From Calamus simplicifolius (Eukaryota; Streptophyta; Magnoliopsida; Arecales; Arecaceae): a DNA stretch of 64,000 nucleotides. A program made the position numbers and the translations under genes. Below are positions 45,955-59,518 of the stretch, piece by piece (the stretch's first letter is position 1; each line of letters starts with the position of its first letter). Below the pieces are notes generated by a model. It was not told the origin of the DNA. It saw only the letters and a list, made by a program, of their open reading frames with translations, and searched no databases. Location: NCBI GenBank assembly GCA_900491605.1, contig UESW01004241.1, forward strand, positions 839,184 through 903,183, given 5' to 3'.

Positions 45955-47534
45955 ATGGCAACTCAAGCTGGTTCATCTTTTTTCGAAGGTCAATCTACTA
46001 ATAGACCACCCTTATTTAATGGTTCTAACTATGGTTATTGGAAGGCTAGAATGAAAATATTCATTCAAGCACTTGACTATGATCTATGGAGTATTATAGT
46101 CAATGGATCACACACACCCACTGTTAGAGTTAATGGCATGGAGATTCCTAAACCGGAAACGGAATGGGATGAACATGATAGAAAATTGGCACAACTCAAT
46201 GCCAAAGCAATGAATGTCTTATACTGCTCATTAGATGCAAATGAATTCAATCGCATATCTATTTGCATTTCTGCTAAGGAAATCTGGGATAGACTTGAGG
46301 TTACCCATGAGGGAACAAATCAAGTCAAGGAATCCAAGATTAACATGCTAGTTCATAAATATGAATTGTTTAAAATGGATGCATGTGAATCTATTGCTGA
46401 TATGTTTACAAGATTTACTGACATAGTTAATGGTTTAAAAAGTCTTGGTAAATCTTATGATAATTCTGATCTTTTGAGAAAGGTCTTGCGTTCCTTGCCT
46501 AGGACTTGGGAAGCTAAGGTGACGGCAATACAAGAGGCAAAGGATCTAAGTACACTACCCCTAGAAGAACTGTTGGGATCCTTGATGACTCATGAGCTTC
46601 AAATCAAGCAACATGTTGATGATGATGAGTCAAAGAAGAAGAGAACTATGACTCTTAAGATTTTTGAATATATGGAAGAGCCTCATGAATCCGAAGATGA
46701 AAGTGATGATGAGGACATGACACTCATCACAAGAAAATTTAAAAGATTCGTGAAGAAGAAGAAGTTTGAAAAGAAAAAGCCCTTTGCAAGAAAAGATGAG
46801 GACAAGGGCAAAGAAAAGGAAGTTATTTGCTTTGAATGCAAGAAGCCGGGTCACTTTAAATCTGAATGCCCTCAACTAAAGAAAGGCACCCAGAGGTTCA
46901 AAAAGAAGGCAATGATGGCCACATGGAGCGATTCAGAAAGCACAAGTTCCGAAGAAGAAGAAAAGAGTGAAATGGCCAATCTATGCTTCATGGCGGATAA
47001 TGATGAGGTAAGTCCGAGTTTTCTTGATGACTTCACTTTGATGAATTGCATAGTGCTTTTTATGAATTAATGGATGATTTTGCAAACCTAAGTTCAAAGA
47101 ACAAAGATTTGAAAACTCAAATGCAAAAACTATCATTAGAAAATGAAAAGCATGTTGTTGATAAAGAACTTTTGATAAAAGAAAAAGAAAGTTTGAAAAA
47201 TGAAGTTGATAGACTTAAGCCTATAGTTGATAAATTTACTCTAAGCTCTATCAAACTTAATATGATTTTGGAAAATCAAAAGGCTGTTTTTGATAAAGCT
47301 AGATTAGGATATAATCCACTTAAAAAGCAAAAATCCTTGAAGAACATTTTTGTACATGTTGAAAAATTATTAAACATTACTTATTTTAAATGTGGAAACA
47401 AAGGACATAAATCATATATGTGTAAATCTTCACATAAAAAGAAAAAGATGATTTGGGTTCCCAAAGGAACAATGTTTAATGCATCTATCCATGAAGGACC
47501 CAAGAAGGCTTGGGTACCTAAAATTAAGACATAA
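45955..47534 (+). pseudogene. Sirevirus 2 gag
   Basis: Begins MATQAGSSFFEGQ (an in-frame ATG also lies at 45925). It is open for 372 codons to 47070, through the capsid-like region, an acidic patch (EESEDESDDED type), a Lys-rich stretch and a CCHC knuckle (CFECKKPGHFKSEC, about 46830-46870). A one-base shift near 47030 moves it to the frame 47046-47534, which holds the coiled-coil region and a second knuckle (YFKCGNKGHKSYMC) whose first Cys is Tyr. It ends with TAA at 47532. It is better preserved than copy 1 and likely inserted later, which is inference. Confidence 0.88.
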
Positions 47535-50500
47535 ATGTTTTGCATGAGTGTCTTGCAGCCATCAGACTGAAAAGAAAATGATACATGGACAGTGGTTGCT
47601 CAAGACACATGACGGGTGACAAGATCAATTCATCATCCTTGAATCAAAAAGAGGTGGAGTAGTTACTTTTGGTGATAATGGTCAAGGCCATATCATGGGT
47701 ATTGGTAAGATTCAAATTACTCCATCTACTCATATTGATAATATTTTATATGTTGATGGACTTAAACATAATCTAATAAGTATTAGCCAACTGTGTGACA
47801 AAGGGTTCAAGGTTTCCTTTGAAGCTTCTGTTTGCACTGTTACTAATCCCATTGATAATAGCATTATTCTTGTTGGTAAACACTATGGCAATGTGTACTT
47901 AATTGATTTGAGTAATTTATCTCCAAGTAATCATTGCTTAGTTGCTGATAATGCTAAGATGAATGAGATTGGTTGGCTATGGCATCGTAGATTAGGTCAT
48001 GCAAGCACACACCTAATTTCCAAATTATTGAAAATGGATTTAGTTAAAGGTATTCCTAGTCTAAATTTTGAAAATAATCGAATATGTGATGCATGTCAAT
48101 TTGGAAAACAGACAAGAACTTCTTTCAAATCTAAGAATGTTGTTTCAACTACCAGGCCACTAGAGCTACTATACATGGACCTTTTTGGACCTACTAGAAC
48201 CACAAGTCTAGGAGGAAAGAAATATGGTCTAGTGATAGTAGATGATTACTCTAGATTCACTTGGGTAATGTTTTTGGCTCACAAAGATGAGACTTTTCAA
48301 TATTCATGAAATTTGTTAAGAAAGTCACTAATGAGAAAAACACTACCATAGTATCTATTAGAAGTAATCATGGAACTGAATTTGAAAATCACTTATTTGA
48401 AATATTCTGTTTTGAAAAAGGCATACATCATAACTTCTCTGCACCTAGAACACCGCAACAAAATGGAGTTGTAGAAAGAAAGAATAGGACTTTAGAAGAC
48501 ATGGCCCGTACCATGCTATGTGAAAGCCAACTTCCAAAATATTTTTGGGCGGAAGCTATAAACACAGCTTGTTACATTCTAAATAGAGTCCTAATTAGAC
48601 CTATCCTTAAGAAAACTCCCTATGAACTTTGGATCAATAGGAAACCAAATTTAAGTTATTTTCATGCATTTGTTGTAAATGTTTTATTCATAACAATGGT
48701 AAGGATAATCTTGGGAAGTTTGACGCAAAGTCTGATGAAGGTATCTTCCTAGGATATTCTACATCTAGCAAAGCATATAGAGTATTTAATAAGAAAAGCT
48801 TAGTTGTAGAAGAATCCATTCATATAGTGTTTGATGAGTCTTTAGCATCAAGTTCAGAAAAATTGATGATGAGGAAGATACATCTTTGATTGAAAGAGAT
48901 ATTGAAAAATTAAATGTATCTTCAGATCAAGAACCTGAAGTTAAGGATGATGACTCACCTAAGGATGATGGTATTGATACTGTTCAAAATGATCAAGATC
49001 TACCTAGAGATTGGAGATATGCTTATGGTCATCCTAAGGACCTAATCATAGGTGATCCATCTCAAGGTGTAAGGACTAGATCATAAATGAGAGATATCAA
49101 TAATCATCTTGCATTTGTATCTCATATAGAACCTAAGACTATAGAGAAGCCGAGAAAGATAGTTATTGGATGTTAGCAATGCAGGAAGAGTTAAACCAAT
49201 TCACTAGAAATTAAGTCTGGACCCTAGTTGAAAGACCTAAAAATCACCCTATAATAGGATCTAAATGGGTATTTAGAAATAAATTAGATGAAAATGACAT
49301 AGTAATTAGAAACAAGCTAGACTAGTTGCAAAAGGATATAATCAAGAAGAAGGTATAGATTTTGATGAAACTTTTGCACCTGTTGCTAGATTAGAAGCCA
49401 TTAGGCTACTACTTGCATTTGCATGTCATATGAATTTCAACTTATTTCAAATGGATGTTAAAAGTGCATTTCTAAATGATTTTATAAATAAGGAAGTTTA
49501 TGTTGAACAACCTCCTGGTTTTGAAGATCATGAATTTTCAAACCACGTCTTCAAACTACACAAAGCACTTTATGGTTTAAAGCAAGCACCTAGAGCTTGG
49601 TATGATAGATTAAGTAAATTTTTAATTGAAAATGACTTTTCTAGAGGAAATGTTGATAAAACCTTGTTTTTGAAAAGAAAAGGAAAGGATTTATTAATCG
49701 TTCAAATTTATGTTGATGACATTACATTTGGTGCTACTAACAATCTCCTTTGTCAAGAATTTGCTAAGCTAATGCAGGAGAATTCGAGATGAGCATGATG
49801 GGAGAACTAAACTTCTTCCTTGGACTTCAAATCAAACAAGAGAAAGCAGGAATTTTCATTAACCAAACAAAGTATACAAAGAAAATACTCAAGAAATTTG
49901 GTATGAATCTGCTAAACCTCTTGGTATGCCAATGAGTCCCTCATGCAAGCTGGACAAGGATGAAGTAGGTAAGAAAGTAGATCAGAAGCATTACAGAGGT
50001 ATGATTGGATCACTTCTTTATCTAACTGCAAGTAGGCCAGATATCATGTTTTCTGTCTGCTTATGTGCAAGATATCAATCTAATCCTAAGGAATCACATT
50101 TATTTGCTGTTAAAAGAATCTTTAGATACTTAAATGGAACTAAAAATGTTGGATTATGGTATTCTAGAGACTCAACCTTAAAATTGATTGCTTATTCTGA
50201 TTTTGACTATGCTGGTTGTAAATTAGATAGAAAGAGTACAAGTGGGGTATGCCAACTTTTAGAAAGTAACTTAATCTCTTGGTTTAGCAAGAAGCAAAAT
50301 TCGGTTGCATTATCCACTGCTGAGGCAGAGTATGTTGCAGCTGGAAGTTGCTGTGCTCAAATCCTTTTGGATTAAGCGACAACTTGAAGATTATGGTATC
50401 ACACTTGATAAAATACCTATTAAATGTGATAATACCAGTGCTATCAATCTAACTAAAAATCCAATTCAACATTCAAGAACTAAACACATTGAAATTAGAC

Positions 50501-50655
50501 ATCACTTTATTAGAGAACATGTAACTAACAAAGATGTTTATCTTGAATATGTTAATACTAATGATCAATTAGCTGATATTTTTACCAAACCTTTGAGTGA
50601 GGAGAGATTTTGCTATCTTAGAGGAGAATTAGGAGTTTGTGATCCTTTAGAATAA
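47535..50655 (+). pseudogene. Sirevirus 2 pol (broken)
   Basis: Protease MDSGCSRHMTGDK (about 47588), with a frameshift right after it. The GAG-pre-integrase finger and integrase start lie in 47695-48309 (WHRRLGHAS, CDACQFGKQ, YMDLFGPT). The integrase core continues in 48306-48752, but its second catalytic Asp is Asn (RSNHGTEF), while NGVVERKNRTLED is kept. RT motifs are in 49430-49792 (FQMDVKSAFLN, LYGLKQAPRAWYDRL, YVDD). RNase H is in 49926-50655 (STAEAEYVAAGSCC, DNTSAINLTKNPIQHS). Frameshifts or stops occur near 47625, 48305, 48670, 49084, 49145, 49213, 49316, 49790, 49908 and 50365. Confidence 0.9.
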
Positions 50656-51145
50656 TTTTCTGAAACTCTTAAGGACAAGACTTCAATAATTTCTTGAAAA
50701 TCCCCTTTGTCCAATAAGGAAATCTATCTAGAAATTTGATTCATTGTTTCCCCAATTATTAAGGAACATTTATCTAGAATTTGATGATTAATTTGATCAG
50801 TTTCAGATCCTTGAAATTTGATTTTTTCTCTGAAACTATTATAGAGTTGACACCTGCAGTTTGTGGAGTCGACACCTTCTTATTTTGATGTTCTATCTGG
50901 GCAATTAGATCGACTCTGGCTTCTGTAGAGCCGACTCTAATTCGGGCGCTGACAGATTCTCTGGTTCGGAGCCGACACCTCGTTTTCGGGAGTCGACTCT
51001 AAGTGGAACTAGGTCAAAATAAAAAGGGCGGAGTCGACCCTAAACGATTTCTATCGTCTCCTAAACCTTTTCCAAGCTGTTCCAAACTGATTCCAAACCC
51101 TCCAAATCCCTCAAAACCCTTGATTACTCATTCCAATCGAATCCC
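50656..51145 (+). other. Pol-env spacer of Sirevirus 2
   Basis: Non-coding. GTCGAC-type boxes lie between about 50843 and 51035 (gagtcgacacc, gagccgacacc, gagtcgactc), just before the start of the env-like gene, as in Sirevirus 1. Confidence 0.75.
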
Positions 51146-52075
51146 ATGGCTCCCAAAAAGCGTGCTATCATTGGTGGTTCGACTGTTCCGACGAAGCGCC
51201 GTTCAAATCAGAGGCAACCTTCGTCGTCTTCTTCATCTGCCACTCAAGATGACTCTCCATCCTCACCATTTTCTCCTCGAGTCGACCAATTAGCTGGTAA
51301 GGCCATTACTACCAGAAGAAAAGTTGATTTTAACTTTTTCATTTTGGAGGGTTTTGCTATTGGGCGGTTGTTGAAAGAAATGGGATGTGAGAAGGTTTGT
51401 TCTTTGGATATCCCTACTTACCCTGCCCTAGTGAGAGAGTTTTATAATGATTTATGTAGAAGAGAGGGAGGCTTAGTGAGTGTTGTAAGAGGAACAAAGG
51501 TAATCATCACAGCCGAATCCCTTGGTAATCTATTGGAAATGCCTACCGTTGGCCTTGTTGAATATCATCATGAAAATAGAGGAGGTGCACTATCAAGGAT
51601 GTTAGGGAGAGAAGTTTCTGAGTTTGAGGAAATCTTAGCAAATCAACTTAATTTGGAACTCAGATTACTTCACAATATTTGTGGAAGAATTATATTTCCT
51701 AAAATCGGAAGGTTTGAATATGTCTCGGAGCGAGACATCTTATTGATGGACTGCATTCTCACTGATAGACCTGTAAATCTTGCTGAAATGATGATAGGCT
51801 ATATGGCGGAGGCAGCTACTAAGAAGAGATCTACATTGCCATATGGTATGGTTTTAACATTGGTATTCAGAAGCCAAGGTGTACTTATAATGGACAATGA
51901 GCCACTAAGAAAATTAAGACATACAGATTACTATAGTGTCTCTACAATTCACCGAATGGGCTTTAGAAAAGAAAATAGAAAAGAAAATTCATCCAAATTT
52001 TCCTTTTTTTCTCCCGATTCTTCTCCTCTTCTGATTCAATCATTCCCCCACCAATCAAGAAATAAATTGGATTGA
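51146..52075 (+). pseudogene. Sirevirus 2 env-like gene, fused to an Athila LTR
   Basis: Open frame of 309 codons. The first ~275 are the intact N-terminal and central part of the post-pol gene (MAPKKRAIIGGS, KVDFNFFILEGFAIG, YPALVREFYNDLCR, LLHNICGRIIFPKIG, DYYSVSTIHRMGF). After about 51985 the reading continues by chance into the truncated Athila 5' LTR and stops at 52073. The coiled-coil C-terminus, polypurine tracts and 3' LTR are lost. Because the block is open here, it is the better copy for domain searches. No signal peptide or membrane helix is evident, so envelope function is unsupported. Confidence 0.82.
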
Positions 52076-53034
52076 AATTCTCAAATTGGAAGTGTGAACT
52101 TCATATGGAAGGAATTTTGATTTCATCTACAATATATTCGGGATTTCTCCACGCCGCGTCGTCTCTGCATCCCAGCGTTTGATATGGAAACATGTCACAT
52201 CTTCTCCGCGTCTGGGCCATGTCTGAGCCTCTACAAATAGCAGCAAAAGGTGGGAAGCCAGAGATGAGTTAGGGAGAGCAATTGGGAGCTCTCAGGCGGC
52301 CGTCAGTGGATTCGGAGGCTCTATTCGGAGGGTCTGCATCCGTGAGCTCATGGAAGCTCTGTTCCTAGGAGGCTCTGCTCGTGGAAGCTCTATTCCCATG
52401 CGGCTTTGAGAGTTGGGAGGCAGTTGTTCCCAGGTTCCAGGAGCCGTCCGTGGGCATGGAGGTTCTTCTTGGAGGCTCTGTGCGTCCGTGGAGGTTGCTC
52501 TGTTCACAGAAGCCTCAAATTCTGCATGGACGCTCTATTCCCAGGAGGAGTTCCCAAGACATCTGTTCGTGGCTTGGAGGGATCTGCAGAGGAAGAACAG
52601 AACCTGGCTTGGTTCAGCCCGTTTTGGCCCGGTTCAGCCTATCTTCAGCCCGGTTCAGCTTGTCTTCGGTTTGGTTCAGAAGAATTTGTTGCTTTCTTGT
52701 TGCCTTCTTAATGTTAGAAAATAAAACTCTTCAATTTTAGATTTTAATATGCACTCTTGGATGTTATTGAAATAAAACTTTTATTCATGTTTAATTGTTA
52801 TTGAATTCTATTTAAGTGAAAATAATTTTTGACGGGCCATGATCTACGAGTATAGGCCGTGCTCTTATAAAATAGATCATATCTTAATTATTTTATACTA
52901 TTAATTATCTATTTTTTAAAATTATAAATTTATTTCAAGATAACCGCTAAAGTCCCTATGGATTCGATCCCTTATTCTCGCTATTCTATTAGTGAAATTA
53001 AGGTATTTTAATCGTTGCGCTACGACACGCATCA
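51988..53034 (+). mobile_element. 5' LTR of Athila element 3 (5'-truncated)
   Basis: Aligns with 60891-61971 of the 3' LTR. Its first roughly 259 bp are missing at the fusion with Sirevirus 2. It ends gacacgcatca before the primer-binding site. An open frame of about 120 codons near 52381-52740 is repeated in the 3' LTR, but its reading frame is shifted there. It looks like LTR sequence, not a gene. Confidence 0.88.
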
Positions 53035-53039
53035 GATTT

Positions 53040-53056
53040 TGGCGCCATTATCGGGG
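53040..53056 (+). other. Primer-binding site, Athila/Tat type
   Basis: TGGCGCCATTATCGGGG lies five bases after the LTR, close to the tggcgccgttgccgggg sequence typical of Athila elements. Confidence 0.82.
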
Positions 53057-54241
53057 ACTTAAGTGAGTTATTTTTTAAAAAAAATTTAAAATTTTTTAAA
53101 AAATAGATTAATTTTTTCTTAATTTTTCTTAATTTTAATTTTTGAATAGTTATTATCTCTTTATTTTATTATTTTTGTTACCTTGATTGTTAGAATTTTG
53201 TATTTCCTTTTTAACATAAAAAAAAAAATTATTACTTTCCTTCTTGTCACAAATCCACTTTTAACCTAATCAAAATTTTCTTTTAATTAACTTACCTTAA
53301 AGAACCTTAAAGAAAACCCTAAGACACCTTCCATAAAATATAATTGATTTAAGGAAACAATATATATATAAATAAAAATAAAATATATAATAAAATAATT
53401 ATTTTATTTCTATGCTTAGATTGACTTATGTAAATCTATTTTCTGCAAAACTCAAAATTCTTCCATTGACATCTCATAATTTATTAGGAAATTAGAAACC
53501 TAATCACAAAAATCTTTTAAAAAAAGTAATTAGATTAATTTTGTTTGATAATTTCAAGAGCTGGACATCTGCTTGTTGCATAGCATTTTCATAATTAACT
53601 TTAAGGGCACAAACCCCTAATCAAGATAAGGTGGGATTTCATCATCCTTCCTTGGCCCACAAACCACATCCTTCATTTTGCATTAACCCAAACCTTTAAC
53701 TCTAAAATTAACTAGACGTCAGCCCCTAAGGAACTCGAGCTCAATAGGACAAGGCACCCAAAAGAGTTGGACCGGGTTAAGATTGACTGCTTAACTGGTG
53801 TCTAGAAAAGGAAAGGAAAGTGGTTATTTAATTGGTTCCGTTCGCTTACCTAGTAAGCAACGGAGGGGACCCCCACTGACCTTATCCTTAACTGGCTAGT
53901 TAATCAGCTAATTTTGACTTAGAGGGCTCCAGAGCGGTCTTGAAAGTTAGGAGCTATCTAAATCTAGGATAAACCTAGAATAGAGAGTCTAATCTTTGTT
54001 AACTTGATTGCTAAGAATTATTAAACCCTAATTAAATTATTCACTCTTAGTTCTTGGAATCTTTTAGGATATTTTTTTAGAATCTTCTTCTTTCTCTTCT
54101 ATTACATTAAAAAAAATTGAATTATTGTTTGCTTTAGAGTCATTGTTAGGGTGTATGCTTGGTCGCCGATCGTTACAACCCAACCTTATACTCTTAGATC
54201 TTGAGATAGAAAGAACTTTTAGAGCAAACAGACTCAGAATT
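53057..54241 (+). other. Athila 3 leader
   Basis: About 1.2 kb of non-coding leader between primer-binding site and gag, AT-rich at first. Long leaders are usual in Athila elements. No gene seen. Confidence 0.65.
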
Positions 54242-55739
54242 ATGGATCCTAATAACGAAAATGATCCACCACGATAGTTAAAAGAGTATTTTACTCCTTC
54301 AAGGTATACCTACTCTCCCTGCATTCAAGTGCCTCCAGTAGAGGCTTTCCAATATGAAATTAAGTCAAGTGTAATCCAAATGTTACCATCTTTCTATGGA
54401 CTTACAAATGAGGATCCCTACAAACACGTAGATAAATTCTTGAAAATTTGCTCAACTGTCAATATTCAAAATTTCTCTGATGATGCACTTAGGCTTAAGT
54501 TATTCCCATTTCCCTAAAAGATAGAGCCAAGTATTGGTTAAACTCACTAGACACTGTTATAATTTCAACTTGGGATCATCTTCAGAGAGAGTTTCTTAAG
54601 AAATATTTTCCTATAGGAAAAACAAATCAAATTAGAAAAGCCATAACAAGTTTTTTTCCAACAGATGGAGAGATGTTTCATGAAACGTGGGAGAGATTAA
54701 AAGACTGATTAGAAAATGTCCACATCATGCCATACCCAAATGGCAACTGGTTCAGTGCTTCTATGATGGTTTATCAGAAAAGCATCGGCAAATGGTTGAT
54801 GCTTCATGTGGTGGGACATTTATGTTAAAAAATGAACATGAAGCGTGGTAACTCTTTAAGACATTGAGAGAGAATTCATTACATCACATGTCAGTTGCTC
54901 ATCGAGACCCTCCCATAGGACCTAAAAGAGGTGAAATATATGAATTAGGTCATTCTACAGATATCTATACTAAGGTAGATGAATTATTCCATAAACTTGA
55001 TCGAATTTTACAAGTTGAAAACATCTCTTTCCCATCTACTCAATTACATGAGGTCTGCATAATTTGTTCGAGTCCAACCCATTCTATAGGTGAATGTCCA
55101 GCTGCATACCAATTTCCTGAACTTGTTCAAGAGCAAGCCCACCAAGCCCAAACCCGATTGGCTCCTAGAACAAGAAATGATCCATATGCAAATACTTACA
55201 ATCATGGCTGGCGAAATCACCCAAATTTTTCTTGGAAACCTCAACCTGTAACCAATTCATCATCGATCGGACCTAATTATCAAGAAATCAATTTTAGAAG
55301 TATGCCATATTCACAATACCCAAACATCCCACAACCTCCACCGAATAATCATCCTACTTTCGAAGATAAAGTGTTACAAGCATTGAAAGGGCTAGAAATG
55401 AATACTCAAATCCTTCACTCCCACACACAATCTATTGCAAAACTAGAAACTCAGATAGGTCAATTAGCCACAGCATTTAGTAGAAGGGAGGAGGGTAAGT
55501 TACCTAGTCAGCCTATCGATAACCCGAAAGGAAAATTCATGGCTGAGGGTTTCAATAGTCCTAACAAATTTTCAGAACATGCTAAATCAGTCATGACTCT
55601 AAGAAGTGGAAAAACATTGAACCCACCTGAACCAACCCAGAAAGTAGAAGTGGCTAAACCAGAAAAGAGAAGAAATGAAGAAAAAAGGAATTCAATGATC
55701 AAGCAATCACACCTAAAGCCTCATTCCCTAGTGCTTTAG
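54242..55739 (+). pseudogene. Athila 3 gag (broken)
   Basis: Starts MDPNNENDPP at 54242 and meets a TAG ten codons later. The capsid-like core is split between 54329-54517 (MLPSFYGLTNEDPYKHVDKF) and a shifted frame to about 54850 (WDHLQREFLKKYFP), with further stops. The long frame 54864-55739 holds a degenerate knuckle (CIICSSPTHSIGEC, about 55055-55095), a Pro/Asn-rich part and a coiled segment (LKGLEMNTQILHSHTQSIAK). The gag of Athila derivatives 1 and 2 aligns here. Function in the live family is particle assembly. Confidence 0.86.
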
Positions 55740-55773
55740 AATCTCCTTTGTCTTTGGACAAGAAGAATATAAA

Positions 55774-58700
55774 ATGAATGAGATGCTTGAGTTATTTAAG
55801 CAAGTACAAATAAATTTACCTCTTCTCGATGCTATCAAGCAAGTTCTGGCTTATGCCAAATTTTTGAAGGATCTATGCACACAAAAACGGAAAGCAAAGT
55901 CACAAATACCAAAAAAGATCCATTTGACTGAGCAAGTCGGCTCAGTTGTTCAGCAAATAACCCCACCCAAACTAAAAGATCCTGGTATCCCGATTATATC
56001 ATGTGCCATAGAAAACTTCACAATCAAGAAAGCATTATTAGATTTGGGTGCGAGTGTAAACCTTCTCAAGTTCAGTGTATGAGTTATTCGGATTTGGAGA
56101 ATTAAAACCCACTACAGTAACACTACAATTGGCAGATAGATCAGTCAAAGTACCTCGTGGAATATTGGAAGATGTATTAGTAAAGGTAGATGAATTTTAT
56201 TTTCCTATTGACTTCCTTGTGTTAGATATGGAATCTAGTGGTAATCCTACCAAATTCCCATCATCCTTGGATGACCTTTTCTAGCTACAGCTAATGCATG
56301 TATAAATTGTAGAACAGGTGTTATGGATGTATCTTTTGGAAACAAGAAGATGAGATTAAATATTTTTAATGCTTCTCAAGGACCACATGTGTATGATTTA
56401 AATGAAGTAAACATGATCAAAGAAGTTGTAGATAAAAAATTTTAAAGTTTGCTTGATTCGGATCCTTTACAAACATGTCTTACACATTTTGGAATAGATT
56501 ACTTTGATATTGATGAGTACACCAAAGAGATAAACCTGTTATTAGAACCACCTAAGTTTGACACCATCCCACCTTGGACTATAAAATATGAACCACTTCC
56601 AACTAAACCAAGCCCTTTAATACCATCCTTGGAAGCACCACCCCAACTAGAATTGAAACCTCTTCCTGTTAACTTAAAATATTCATTCCTTGGACCCAAT
56701 GATACCCTTTCGGTAATCATTGCATCTACCCTAACCTCTGAGCAGGAAGATAAATTGTAGATGTACTTAAAGAACATAAAGAGGCAATTGGATGGACAAT
56801 AGCTGATTTAAGGGAATTGACCCTTCCGTTTGCATGCACCACATTCATAGTGAAATTGAAGCCAAACCACATAGAGACATGCAATGAAGGCTAAATCCGA
56901 ACATGAGAGATGTTGTTAAGAAATAAGTAGTAAAATGGCTTGATGCTGGTATCATTTATCCAATTTCAGATAGTCAATGGGTCAGTCCAATCCAAGTAGT
57001 ACCTAAAAAGTCGGGTATTACCGTGATTGAAAATGAAAAGGGCGAATCAATTCCTACTCACACATCAACTAGTTGGAGAGTGTGTATAGATTATCGAAAG
57101 TTGAATGCCGTGACTAGGAAAGACCACTTTCCTTTACCTTTTATCGATCAAATTCTAGAATGGCTAGCGGGACAAAGTTTCTTTTGTTTCTTAGATGGAT
57201 ATTCAGGATACAATCAAGTTCCAGTATTTCCTGCAGATCAAGAAAAGACCACCTTCAGCTGTCCTTTTGGAACATTTGCCTTTAGACACATGCCATTTGA
57301 TCTTTGTAATGCACCAGCCACTTTTCAACGATGTATGTTGGTCATATTTTCTGATATGATTGGTCAATTTTTGGAAGTATTTATGGATGAATTTTCAGTT
57401 TTTGGTGCATCATTTGATAGCTGCCTCGAGAACTTGACTAAGGTACTGAAACGATGTATGAAAATAAATTTAGTCCTAAGTTGGGAGAAGAGCCATTTTA
57501 TGGTTCGTGAGGGAATTGTGCTCGGACACATTGTTTCAGAGCGAGGTATTGAGGTTGATAAAGCCAAGGTTGAATTGATCTCAAATCTACCACCCCCAAC
57601 CTCAGTTAAATAAGTACGATCTTTCCTTGGTCATGCTGGTTTTTACAGACGCTTCATCAAGGATTTCAGTAAAATTTCTCGACCATTGTGTAATTTGTTG
57701 ACCAAAGATAGTTCTTTTAATTTTGATGAAGATTGTCTAACAGCCTATAACATCCTTCGAACTGCTTTGACCACTGCACCAATTATCAAGCCCCCAGATT
57801 GGACCATACCTTTCGAAATCATGTGTGATGCTTCTGATTATGCTGTAGGGGCAGTTCTAGGATAGAAACTCAATCGAAACCCCATGTAATTTATTATGCT
57901 AGTAAAACTCTTTCGGATGCACAAATGAACTATACTACCACTGAAAAAGAATTACTAGCAGTTGTGTTTGCCCTAGAAAAATTTAGATCATATATGTTAG
58001 GGTCTAAGGTTTTAGTTTATTCTGATCATGCAGAATTGAGGCATCTTTTATCAAAAAAGGATACAAAACCCAGACTGATTAGATGGATCCTTCTATTACA
58101 AGAATTTGACCTAGAAATCTTAGATAAGAAGGGTTCTGAAAATATGGTAGCAGATCATATCTCTAGGATCTCAATGGAATACAATAAAGAAATAATCAGA
58201 GATAGGTTTCCTGATGAGCAACTGTTCTCAATTTCCTATAGCAGTCTTTCCTGGTTTGCTCACATTGTGAATTATTTGGCAACAGAAAAAGTACCTTCTC
58301 ACCGGACAAAACAAGAAAAAGATAGATTTTTCTCACAAATCAAATATTACTTTTGGGAAGACCCTGAATTATTTAAGTATTGTTCAGATTAGGTGATTAG
58401 GCGATGTGTCCCCGAAAGTGAATTCAAAAGTCTACTTAACTTATGTCATTCTCTTGCCTGTGGGGGACATTTTAGTGGAAGAAAAACTACAGCAAAGGTA
58501 CAGCAAAGTGGGTTCTATTGGCCAACTCTTTTTAAAGATGCACATGAATTTGGCCGTAATTGTCTCCAATGTCAACAAACAGGAAATATTTCTCGAAAAG
58601 ATATAATGCCCCTAAACCCTATCTTCGTTGTAGAAATTTTTGATGTATGGGGTATTGATTTTATGGGCCCATTCTAGTGGCAGTTGATTATGTGTCAAAA

Positions 58701-59518
58701 TGGATTGAAGCCATGACAACTCGAACCAATGACCATAAAGTTGTAATCAAGTTTATTCAGCATAACATCCTTAGTCGTTTTGGATGCCGAAGGGCTATAA
58801 TTAGTGATGGGGGTACACATTTCACGAATAGACACTTTGAAGGATTAATGAACAAATATGGAATTACTCATAAGGTAGCTACACCTTATCATCCCCAAAC
58901 TAGTGGCCAAGTTGAAATATCAAATAGAGAAATTAAACATATCCTTGAGAAAACGGTGAGACTTGATAGGAAAGATTGGTCAGAACGTTTGGATGATGCA
59001 TTATGGGCTTATCGTACTGCATTTAAAACTCCCATAGGAATGTCTCCTTACCAGCTCGTATTTGGAAAGGCCTGCCATTTACCTGTAGAATTGGAACACC
59101 GTGCATTTTGGGCCATCAAGCAATTTAATTATGATATGAAAAAGGTATGTGTTATTAGAAAACTTCAATTGAATGAGTTAGAAGAGCTACGAAATGATGC
59201 ATACGAGAGCTCAAAAATTTATAAAGAACGAACCAAAGGATATCATGACAAATTTATTAATAGAAAAACTTTTGAACCAAATCAAAAAGTATGGCTTTAC
59301 AATTCAAAATTACATCTTTTCCCTGAAAACTTCGTTCACGATGGAATGGACCTTTTATAGTAACTCAAGTATTTTTCTATGGAGCTGTAGAGCTTAAAGA
59401 CCTCAAACAAGGAAATACATTCAAAGTAAATGGCCAACGTTTGAAACCATACATAGAAGAAATTAATGATGGAGAAGTTGTTGAATCAATTGATCTTGTG
59501 AACCCAACACTATCATAA
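55774..59518 (+). pseudogene. Athila 3 pol (protease-RT-RNase H-integrase, broken)
   Basis: Gypsy domain order. Protease LLDLGASVNLL (about 56037) has a frameshift soon after, at 56075. The linker is in 56449-56760. RT runs from about 56900 and is open in 57023-57613 (WRVCIDYRKLNAVTRKDHFP, FLDGYSGYNQVPVFP, FGTFAFRHMPFDLCNAPATF). Its catalytic FMDD reads FMDE, a lost metal-binding Asp. RNase H is at 57640-58390 (YSDHAELRHLLSKK). The integrase zinc finger is at 58393-58677 and the core at 58677-59360 (ISDGGTHFTNRHFEGL, HPQTSGQVEISNREIK), with a small deletion after DFMGPF. No chromodomain is present, as expected for Athila. The residual end is TAA at 59516. Confidence 0.93.

Noticed and set aside
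52381..52740. Trp/Leu-rich frames of 100-120 codons, repeated near 61189-61648
   Set aside because: They lie inside the two Athila LTRs, and the frame differs between them. They are LTR sequence, not a conserved gene.
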